NCBI RefSeq assembly: GCF_000208745.1
Contig: NC_030853.1
Coordinates: forward strand, 16,296,193 to 16,360,192
Direction of reading: 5' to 3'
Length of the DNA stretch: 64,000 nucleotides
Origin: Theobroma cacao
Taxonomy: Eukaryota > Streptophyta > Magnoliopsida > Malvales > Malvaceae
The notes beneath the pieces are model-generated. The model ran no database searches. It was not told where the DNA came from and saw only the letters and a list, made by a program, of their open reading frames with translations. Below, in pieces: positions 24,060 through 33,859 of the stretch. Numbering within the stretch: the first letter of the stretch is position 1; each line of letters starts with the position of its first letter. Position numbers and translations under genes: made by a program.

Positions 24060-25878
24060 CCACAAGTTGACAAATTTGAAGTCATTGTTGTTGTTAAGAG
24101 AGACATTTTTTTCCCCTTTTTTTTTTGTTATTTAGAGAAGATCTCTTATCTGGGATGTGGGATCTCTCGATTTTCTCTCATCAGATACTGGCCCAGCAGA
24201 TCTGAATTTTCCTCCTTTATTTTTTTTTTCTGGGGTGACCATGATCTGAGCTTTTCTCTCTATTTTTTCTTTTGTTCTTCAATGGCTGGTTTTTTCAGAT
24301 ACCCAATTCCTTATTTAGGCTTTACAAGGTCTTTGTTTTCATGTTTTGGTTCATATAGATCATGGGTTGTTCTGGGTTTTATTGTGTATTTTTTTCCTGT
24401 TCTGCTACAGTGAATTGTCAGGAATCATGTTGGATTCTGGGTGGTTGTCATTTTCTGGATAATTTGGTGACTTTATACAGCAGAGTCTGATAAGTAGGGT
24501 GGCAAAGAATATAATTATGAGGTAATTTATTATTTTATTTTTTAATTTCCAGAGTGGATGATTGATTCTGTTAATTGATTATAATCTGGAGTTTATTTCT
24601 TCCCTTTTGCAGGTTGGATATTTTGGTGCTTTGATTGTATGGTTCTTTCTCTCTGTCTGAGTTTCTATATATCTGGGTGATTTATCCATCTCGCTTCTTT
24701 TGTATTGGCCATGGTAGTCATTACTATAGTAGATTCTATTCCTATATAACTGTTATTATGTTTATTATGGGTTTGGGGATTTAGTTTTCCTTTCCTTGAT
24801 TGCTTTGTTGTTGGCCTGAATAGGTTTATAGCTGCATTTGTCATTCCTTGTGTGAGCATTTGAATGTCCAATTAAAAATCTACTTTAATTATCTGTTGCA
24901 ACGTCTCCCGCTGTTTTTCCAGATAGCAAGCAGAACTGATTTCGGTTTCCAGTGAATGACCTAATAAATCTTCTCGTTTTGTTCCCTGATTTTGTAGAGT
25001 TATGTTTAAAGTTTTAATTTGAGCATTGCATTCTGCTGCTTTTGCCTAGCGTTTTTTTGTACCATTTGGTGATCTTTTTGTGTGTGTGTGGATCTTGATG
25101 GTTGAAACCACAGATTTCATCCAGATTGACCATATCTATAGACTTTTGACTTCTGAATCTGCACCCACCTTGGTTTTATGGGTTTTGTTCCAAATGCATT
25201 CCCTGCTTATCAATGCAATAATGAGTTGTCTATTTTAGATTGCGTGTAAATTTAGCCATCATTTGGAAAGGTATGGCAATAGTTTGTGGAAACCAACAGT
25301 GCTTTAATTTATGTTTGTGGCGTTTAGTTGATGATTTGACTTCAGAAATGCTTGACATAAAAGACAAAACACCTCAAATATAATACTTGGTGAATAGTCA
25401 GTTAAGATGTTTGCTTCTATGAATTTCCTAATTAAACCGAGTAACACATTTCTCTCTTGCATACAAACACACCATATACTTCTTAATCAAAGGACCTTTT
25501 TGGAACATTTGCACAGAAAGGAGAATTTAGACCAATATAATTTTCCAGTTCCCAGAAGTGAACTGCTTCATTACTTGTTTATGATGCTGGGGATGGTTTC
25601 CATTTCTTTCTGTTAGTTTAATCACTCTTGAATAGTGAGGTTGATTATAATTAGTGATGTGGGGATGGTTGTACAAAGATGGACAGGAGGCTCTAGATTA
25701 TGCATATCACAAAAAGTTGTCTGCATCATTGTATGTTTTAGGCATAATGCAAGGATTATTTCAGTTGTTCTGATCATGAACCATTGAGTACTCCTGTGAT
25801 ACTCAGCTAATATACAAAGTATTTCTTTTAGATTGCATTCTGCCTAGTAATTCAATGCCACTTTTGTATTGCTTGCAG
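24060..25878 (+). other. Probable 5' leader and leader intron of the DUF863 gene
   Basis: The first coding exon of the DUF863 gene starts just after an acceptor (TTGCAG, ending 25878), only 2 bp before the ATG. At least one upstream non-coding exon must therefore exist. T/C-rich transcribed-looking sequence at about 24090-24480 is the best candidate, but I cannot fix its splice donor. The small ORF inside it (24282-24413) could be an upstream ORF. No independent gene is supported here. Confidence 0.4.
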
Positions 25879-25880
25879 GA

Positions 25881-28800
25881 ATGGGAACTGAAGTACATTC
25901 AAACATGCAGCTTCCTGGATACTATTCCTTGAGGAATCTAAATGGAAATACTGGCAACGTTGGCTGGCCTTTACATCATGAAAACAGAAACTCAGGGCAG
26001 TTCAATGATTTATTTCTGACGAGGCTGGCAATGGGATATGATAAGGAACAAATGAGGCAGACTATCTTGAAGCATGATTCTATATTCAGGCATCAGGTAT
26101 TCCCTCTATCAACTTTGTTGGATTATGATGTTTTAATGGCCGCCGCACAAGTCGATTTGGATTGCAGTTCTCTGATGCTATGCATTTGTTTCTGCAGCTC
26201 CGTGAACTCCATCGTCTTTACAGAATACAGAGGGACATGATGAATGAAATCAATAGTGAAGAAGGAAACCAACATTTGATTCCTGTGGCTACATCACAGC
26301 CAAATCCTTTTTCATCTGGATTTATGTCTGAAGATGAACAAAAGAGGTGTCATGCTTCGGAATCTCATTTGTCAGACTTAAATTGTTTTAGACTATCCAT
26401 GTCTGGTGCACATAACATCCAGTCCCAGTTTAGTCCTTTGAAAGGGAATGTTGTCCAATCTGGTTGTGGTTTGACTCAAAATGGATTAAAATTAAAAAAC
26501 TGTGAAAGTTTGGAATCTCATTGCAGCAAGGTTCAGAGCAGATTGTTTGACCTTGAATGTCCAGCCGAGGAATGTATTAACGAAGAAGAGGGAGGGCAAG
26601 GAATTTCTGCAGTGTCAGGAGTGGAAATTGACCACTTAAAAAGGAGTTATGAGGTTCCCTGTAAGAGGGATGGGGATTTATCTATGCACTTTGATAGCAA
26701 TTATAGTTGTAATGATGCAGCCATCAGTTTCAATTTAAATTTAAAGGAAACTCGTGGTTTCACCGATTTGAATGAACCTATCTTGGTTGAAGAAGCATCT
26801 ACTTCAGCTTGTGTTGGCATTCCTGGTAACATTACCTGCTCCAAGCAGGAGGTCCAAAGGAAGGATCTATCATCATTGTCACGCTCACATACAGGCTTCC
26901 AGCATTGGGGTGCAGAATTTTCGCATGACCGCAACAAAGCAGGAGATAGAGGGATTAGTCTTAACAATCTGCATTTGGAGGCTGAAAGGAGGCAAAATGG
27001 ATGGTTCTCCAGTAAATTTGAAAACGGTAATGTATCTATGTTGCTATGAATCTTTTGATGTTCAAATTTTGTGCTATTACAAGTAGCTATATCCTTTAAA
27101 TTTTTTTTTGGCCACTTACTGAATCCTTTATAACTAAAACTTTTACATTAACTTCTCTTTTCCTCAATCCCCAAAGCTAATAAGTTGGTGCTTAATGCAA
27201 AAGCAGCAAAAGATTTTTTTTTCTTTAAAAGCAGGATTAATTATTAGTGTCGCAACATTATTCAATTCCATTTGACTCTTTGATATGGCACACACTTTCA
27301 GGACAAACCAGAAGCAATGGAAGTTTTCATTCTGAAGATTTGCATATCCCATGTAGATCGGTACAAGTTGAAACTACCAAGGCCCATTCTGCAATGTTTC
27401 TTTTATCTGATCAGAATAAGAGAGAAACATGTACTAAACGGAAAATTTTCGGTGTAGATATACCTGAAAAGAGTACTGGTGCATCTGCTGCTGCGTCACA
27501 TGCACTTGATCCACTGCCAGTTCATTCTCAGTTAGAGGCAGACAATTCTGAGATACTCTCTTGTTCAACTTGGACAAAGTTTTCTGGTAACTTGAACCAG
27601 AATTTATTAGGAAACCCTGGCTCTAGGACCTATGGCCAACTGAATTCTAGTTCAACGGCCTTGATGCAGGGTCATGACATTATTTGGGGCAAGTTGCTTG
27701 TTGATGGCAATTCAAGATCTCTTCCAAGTTTGAGAGCTGAAGCATCATCCCAAAATGACTTTCACTTTGGCTCTCCATCTGATTCCAAGGAGTCACGTGT
27801 TTGCTGCGCACCAGTTGGCTTCTGCAACCAAAATGGCACCAGTGAGAGTAATTTTGCTTCTGAACAATCAGCTCAACATGGTCCTAAAATTGGCTTCGAA
27901 TTTTTACCATGCATGATGGAGTCAAAGTCTGCAGTAGATCTAAATATGGGTGCAATTGCTGTGGACAACTATCAGAATGAAGAAATTTCTCAATCTGGCT
28001 TTGTTTCTATGAACAGATCAGTGAAGCAGAACTCAAATGGAGGATTGTCTTGGTTAACAGCCGCAAGACCATGTGATGCCAAACCTATCAAAGAAGAAGT
28101 TTCTGGTCAAATGAATCTGAATTCCTTGCAAAACTGCTCTCAGCAATCAATTGAGAAAACTGCAATGCGAATCCAAGATTCCTTTTCAGCAACTTGTGCT
28201 GCCGATGCTAAGCACCGGAAAAGCGGTAATGGTTGCTCTTCAAGCAGTACAAAGATTCTTGGGTTCTCCATTTCTGGAAATGTATCCAGAGATCTGCCTT
28301 TGCCGAACTCCCCCTTAAAGCCGGGTTTTCCTGCTTCAGCAATCGATGGTGTTAACTCTGTTATAACTCATGGTCCTTTGCCACCCAAATGTGAACAACA
28401 ATGTCTATTGGAGGGTCTGGTTGCAGAGAAGAGATCAGTTAATCAGAATGCTGATGTCAGGCACATTGATTTGAATTTGTGTGTTATGGAAGAAGGGGTA
28501 GAAGAAGATGTTCAATCAACACCCTCTTCTATGAGAACCAATATAAGGACTGCCAAGATAGATTTGGATATGCCAGTGGCCATTGAAATGGGAAATAATG
28601 ATACTTCTGGTTGTGAATATCTTGAAAGCAACCTTACAAAACCTTTTAACTTGCAAGATGAAGAAATTAGAGAGTCTCAAGGACTCTTGAGTGTTTCTGC
28701 TGCAGCTGAGGCACTGGTTGCCATATCATCATCGTGTGTGACTAATCTTCAGGAGAATGTCAGTTGTCAACAATCAGAAACATCAGCAAGTGATTCCCTT

Positions 28801-29382
28801 CATTGGTTTGCAGAGATAGTTTCTTCTTGCTGGAGTGATCCTGAGCATGATATTGAGGCAGCCAATGGTGCATGCCTTGGAGACTCAATACCTGATGGGA
28901 TTGATGTTTTTGAGTTCATGACATTAAATTTGGCGGAGACCAAAACAGAGGAGTATTATTATACGCCACAAGTTCTGGAGAATGAAAAAAGTGAAGAACC
29001 ACTTTCAAAACGACCCCGGAGAGGACAGGCAAGGCGAGGAAGGCAGCGGAAGGATTTTCAGAGAGATGTACTTCCCAATCTCACTTCTTTGTCGAGAAAT
29101 GAGGTGACTGAGGATTTTCAGATGATAGAAGGCCTAATTAGAGAAATTGGTGGAAGTTGGCAGTCAAGTTTGACACAGAAGAATAATGCTAAGGGCAGTA
29201 CTGGTAGGGGAAGGAAGCGTTCAGGGGGATCTGCTCCTCCCACTACGACTGAAGACTGTTTGAACCAGTTTCAGCAAATGAAAACAGGACTTGAAGAAAG
29301 AAGCCTAACAGGATGGGGAAAGAGGACCAGGCGTCCACCACGTCAGAGATACCCAATTTGCAGTCCTCTTGCTATAAAATAA
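25881..29382 (+). CDS. DUF863 family protein
   Basis: Three coding exons, 25881-26096, 26198-27026 and 27302-29382, join in phase to 1041 residues. The N-terminus carries the family signature: MGTEVH, a PGYYSLRNLN-like segment, YDKEQMRQTILKHDSIFRHQ and then LRELHRLYRIQRDMMNEI, which spans the first intron. The middle is Ser/Asn-rich and low in structure, with DLN motifs (FTDLNEP, IDLNLCV) reminiscent of short repression-type motifs. WFAEIVSS lies near residue 850. A very basic KRPRRGQARRGRQRKDF at about 917-933 is a good nuclear-localisation candidate, and the C-terminal end is also Arg-rich. Arabidopsis relatives as remembered are At1g69360, At1g26620 and At1g13940. Molecular function is not established; nuclear localisation is my inference. 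No frame break is seen. Confidence 0.9.
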
Positions 29383-30387
29383 GCGAAAACCAAAATCAGT
29401 TTGTCATTTCAGAGTGAACTGGATGTTCTTGTCATGGCTTCGCTAGTTTTCCAAGCCAGGAAGATTCGTATTGTACATCATCTTTCTTTTCATTTTCCCT
29501 TTTTAACCATAATTCGGTTTTCTCTTAGTTCACAGTATCCTAATTCCTGAGTGACTTGTATAATTTTTTTATAAATAAGTTGTATTGCCCCTTATGTAAC
29601 CAGAGAAGGAAAAAAAAAAAACTGAAAATTTTCGACGTAGAATGTAAAATATTCCATAGGATTGCTTGAGAGTGTGCAAGAACTGTTCAATGCCTCACTG
29701 TTAATGAGCTCATTGTTATATTTCTGTGTTTTGGCTGATCAACTGTGTCTATCTGTCTATAAAATATGATATGATGTTTTAAAGCTTGCAAGCTCCTTCA
29801 TTGTATTGCATTATACCACTTGTTTTGATCCCTTCGCATCCTGTGCGTAGTAAAACCTGTTGAATAGGCCATTCAAGCTCTCAATCCAGATATATCCTCC
29901 ATGACCTTCAAAAATGTGAGTCAAGTTTATGGTTGCGGTTACATGACATACTCATATTAGATACTGCTTCAAGCCTATGCAACATAAAGAATGATACATG
30001 TACTTATGTTTCTAAAAGGGCAAAAAAAAAAAAAAAAGAGAAGGTGAATTCTTTTGCCTCAGCGCCATTTTTCACAATTCGTCCTTTAAAGAAATGAAAA
30101 AAATGGCAGGAAAGATAAAAAAAAATTTAGGTTTCTCACATGGAATGCCTTGTTTGAGTTCTTTCTCTTTCTGAGAACTTAGAAGCCAGCCTTTCAGCTT
30201 TGGCGCTAAATTCAAATTGTAGTTTTTAGGCCTACTACTACTTGCAAAAAGAACTAGTAATCTTTCGGAAAAAAAATTGCAGAAAAATCTAAAACTTCAA
30301 AAAATGACTTGATTAGTTGATCTGCCTTCTGGGTTTTCCTATCTCCTTTCAAAAGAGCAATCTTTCTCCGTTATTCTACGTATAAGC
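29383..30387. other. Spacer between the DUF863 and second PPR genes
   Basis: This holds the DUF863 3' UTR (an ATAAATAA-type signal near 29570) and the upstream region of the next PPR gene. No other gene is seen. Confidence 0.5.
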
Positions 30388-32760
30388 ATGATTTTCTTCT
30401 TGTTTAAAATACCTTCACTTGTCCCAAAAATGAACCCAATTCCATCTTTTAAATTTCAAAGTCTATTCCTTTATCATTCAACTAGCAATGAAGTAGAAAA
30501 GTTTGCTTCTTTGTTAGAGAACTGTAGAGATATTGTTTCCTTGAGAAAGCTCCATGCTTGTATTTTCACTCTTGGGCTTTGTCAAAGTACTTTTCTAGGC
30601 TCAAAGCTTGTAACTTGCTATTCAAAGTTCGGATTCTTGGCTGAATCAAGATGTGTATTCGATAGAATTATCAATAACAATCTCTCTCTTTGCAATGCAA
30701 TTCTTGTTGGGTATTTTAGAAATGGTCAATGTAGTGAAGTTCTTAGGCTGTATTTGAATTTAAAGAAAAATAAGATTGGTTTTGATGGTTCAGCTATTAC
30801 GTTTTGTTTGAAGAGTTGTGTTGATTTGGGTAGCTTTGAATTTGGAAAAGGGGTTCATGTTGATGCTTTTAAGTTTGGGTTTAGTAAAGATGGATTTGTG
30901 GGGTCTTCACTTATAGGGTTATATTCGAAGTTCGGAGATACGGGTGGTGCTTCTAAAGTGTTTGATGAAATAGCTGTTAGAGATGTTGTTGTTTACACTT
31001 CAATGATAACTGGATATGCACAGCTGGGCGGTCAGCTTGCTTATGAGGCTTTTGAATTAGCTCGTGGAATGCCAAAGGAAAAGATTGATCCCAACAGGGT
31101 GACCTTGGTTAGTTTACTGCGGGCAGCAGCTGAGTTGGAGGCTTTAGAAGAAGGTCGTTCAATCCATGGATATGCTATTAGAAGACGGATTGGTTGTTTA
31201 GATGAAGTATTTGAGACAAGTCTCATTGACATGTATATTAAATGTAGGGTCCCAACAATGGCAGCCTGCATTTTCGGTAGCATGAAGGTGAGAACAATTG
31301 GTTCTTGGAATGCAATGATAATTGGATATCTTCAAATGGGGCAGCCCTCGGAAGCTTTGGGACATTTTCATACAATGGTACAAGAAAATGTTTTTCCAGA
31401 TCTGATTAGCTTATCCAATGGGATTTTGTGTTGTGCTGATTTGAAGTATTTGCGGGAAGGCAAGAGTATTCATGGTCACATTATTCGGATAGGGTACCAG
31501 CTTGATCTAGTAGCTACTACTGCTTTGGTTGATATGTACTCCAAGTGCAACAATTTGATCCAAGCTAGGAAATTGTTCGATGTAATGGAGACAAGAGATG
31601 TGGTTTCATACAATGTCATGATGGCAGGCTACCTCCAAAATGAATTTGCTTTCAAAGCCGTGGACATTTTTACTGAAATGGTTAGAATTTGTAGTAAACC
31701 AAACCTAGGTTCCATCCTGAGTATACTTTCTGCATTCTCTTATCTGAAGAACATAAGAGGAGGAAGGAGTGTGCATGGATACATACTGAGACATGAGTTT
31801 CATATGAATACTGAAGTTGCCAATCAAATTATCTACATGTATGCAAGATGTGGTTCCATCTTTGATGGAAGGCAAGTATTTGACAGTATAAAATACAAGG
31901 ATTTGATTTCATGGACTTCAATGATAATGGGCTATGTCTACCAAGGGCATGCAAATGAAGCCATCATATTATTCCGGGTTATGAAAAGAGAAAGACTAGA
32001 CCATGATTCTGTTACTCTGATAAGTTTGCTCCAGGCATCCTCACAGCTTGGACATCTTAGTCTAGCAAAGGAAGTCCACTGTCACTTGTATCGAGCTCTA
32101 ATGGAAAGAGAAACACCAGTAATTAATTCCCTGATAACTACTTATGCTAAGTTAGGAAAATTAAGTATGGCCAGAAATCTGTTTGAGCACACCACTAGAG
32201 GGTGTGCAACATCATGGAACACAATGATAGCTGCATATGGGATGCATGGGAACTGCATAGAAGCTCTCCGACTATTTGATCAGATGAAAAAGGAGATGAT
32301 TAAGCCCGATGGCATGACCTTTACATCAATACTTACTGCTTGCAGTCATTCAGGCTTGGTAGAAGATGGTCTGCAAGTATTTAAGTGCATGAGAGAAGAA
32401 TATTCTATAGATCCTTGTGAAGAGCATTATGCATGTATTGTGGATTTATTGTGCCGAGCAGGACGGCTTGAAGTAGCATATGATTTGGTTAGATTGCTGC
32501 CAGAAAGGCAAAGTGCTACTGCATTGAGTGCTCTGCTTGCTGCTTGCAGAATGCATTGGAATACAGAAATGGGGGAGGTCATAGGAAATCGCCTTTTGGA
32601 TTTAGAACCTGATAACCCAAGTGTATATAATTTGGTATCAAATTTATATGCAGAAAGTGGAAAATGGGATGCAGCAGCCAGAATGAGGAACATGGCAAAG
32701 AAGAGGGGTTTGAAAAAGCCCCCAGGATACAGTCTGATTGAACTAGATTCAGAGATGTAA
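30388..32760 (+). CDS. PPR protein, PLS class with E-type tail
   Basis: Single-exon gene of 790 residues. A short targeting-like leader precedes PPR motifs from about residue 40 to 700. Typical pieces are GSKLVTCYSKFGFLAESR, ALVDMYSKCNNLIQARKLFD, VSYNVMMAGYLQN and SWTSMIMGYVYQG. It ends with an E-like segment (SALLAACRMHWNTEMGEVIG, then KKPPGYSLIELDSEM) and no E+ or DYW domain. Proteins of this kind are organelle RNA-binding factors in editing or processing. Met1 at 30388 and Met15 at 30430 are both possible starts. The stop falls exactly where relatives usually run into the E+ motif, which may reflect truncation. I do not recognise a specific orthologue. It is not a recent copy of the PPR gene at 14 kb, because their repeats differ throughout. 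Confidence 0.92.
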   Translation: MIFFLFKIPSLVPKMNPIPSFKFQSLFLYHSTSNEVEKFASLLENCRDIVSLRKLHACIFTLGLCQSTFLGSKLVTCYSKFGFLAESRCVFDRIINNNLSLCNAILVGYFRNGQCSEVLRLYLNLKKNKIGFDGSAITFCLKSCVDLGSFEFGKGVHVDAFKFGFSKDGFVGSSLIGLYSKFGDTGGASKVFDEIAVRDVVVYTSMITGYAQLGGQLAYEAFELARGMPKEKIDPNRVTLVSLLRAAAELEALEEGRSIHGYAIRRRIGCLDEVFETSLIDMYIKCRVPTMAACIFGSMKVRTIGSWNAMIIGYLQMGQPSEALGHFHTMVQENVFPDLISLSNGILCCADLKYLREGKSIHGHIIRIGYQLDLVATTALVDMYSKCNNLIQARKLFDVMETRDVVSYNVMMAGYLQNEFAFKAVDIFTEMVRICSKPNLGSILSILSAFSYLKNIRGGRSVHGYILRHEFHMNTEVANQIIYMYARCGSIFDGRQVFDSIKYKDLISWTSMIMGYVYQGHANEAIILFRVMKRERLDHDSVTLISLLQASSQLGHLSLAKEVHCHLYRALMERETPVINSLITTYAKLGKLSMARNLFEHTTRGCATSWNTMIAAYGMHGNCIEALRLFDQMKKEMIKPDGMTFTSILTACSHSGLVEDGLQVFKCMREEYSIDPCEEHYACIVDLLCRAGRLEVAYDLVRLLPERQSATALSALLAACRMHWNTEMGEVIGNRLLDLEPDNPSVYNLVSNLYAESGKWDAAARMRNMAKKRGLKKPPGYSLIELDSEM

Positions 32761-33286
32761 ATATCTACTGGACTGAATTCACGATTGGTTTCAAATACAA
32801 TTATCATTCTTTAGAACCTAGGCTCGGTACAACATACTGTTGACTTGGATACTGTTTCTAATTACCGCAAGGTAATAAAGAGATCTGCATGTGTAGCCTG
32901 TAATCTAGTTACAATTGTTTATAGTGGAATAAAACAAAGTGGATGGGTCAAGATTTCAGTGATGATATATCTTCAAATTAATAGTCCTTGCTTCAACCAT
33001 GTTTTCCATGCACACATTACTCTGAATGAATGCTTTTATCATTATACTAGTCAAGAAACGATTGAGACATGGACTGCCATGACACTCCCAAAGCAAGAAA
33101 CGACATTTGGTTCAATAAAATTCCTTGCATCATCTTTCTTTAAAGTCATTGAACCAAGTCTTATCCACGTAAGGTTGTTGTTTTCCTCGAGTCCCAATTT
33201 CCGACTTAGTGTTTTAAGAGCCTTAAAACGGCCTAGAAGGGGCACGCCTCCCTAAGAGGCTATCGACATTAGTTAGGGATTTTTAA
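32761..33286. other. 3' flank of the second PPR gene
   Basis: PPR 3' UTR and intergenic DNA up to the edge of a transposon. The ORF at 32845-33255 has no recognisable domain. Confidence 0.4.
33279..33286. repeat. Left target-site duplication ATTTTTAA
   Basis: The same eight bases occur at 36850-36857, immediately outside the opposite end of the long-TIR element. The sequence is AT-rich, so chance agreement is possible. Confidence 0.5.
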
Positions 33287-33859
33287 TGGTCAAAATATCT
33301 ATCAAGTCTATGTATTTATGCGTATTATTCAATTTAGTTTTTATATTTAAAATTAGAATAATTTAAAATTACGTGGCACTGATGTGATGATGTAGTATTA
33401 CCACGTGGTATTGATATGATGAAGTGACAATATTGATGTGGCACTAACATGCTGATGTGTTTCACGTGGTAATATTGACGTGACAAATAAAAAAAAAACT
33501 TTTAAAAAAAAAATTTGTGTCACATCATAGGGACTAAATTGAATAAAAATGTATAATATAAGAATAAATTAAACAAAATTAAGATGTTGAGGAACTAAAT
33601 TGAAAAAAATATTAAAAAAATGTAAAAAATTTATGATATTAAAAATATATATAAGTATATTCTTACTTGATTATTTGATTCTAGAATAAATATAGTAATT
33701 TATCTTCTTTGTAAAAATTAAGTTTGAATTCCCCTTTTATAAAAAAAATTCTGAAAAAAATTTCATAGCTATAATCAAATTTAAATGAATAACTTACATT
33801 ATGTTGGGATAAAATAATATAAAAAAATAAATAAAATTTTTTTTTTATAATAGCATAGA

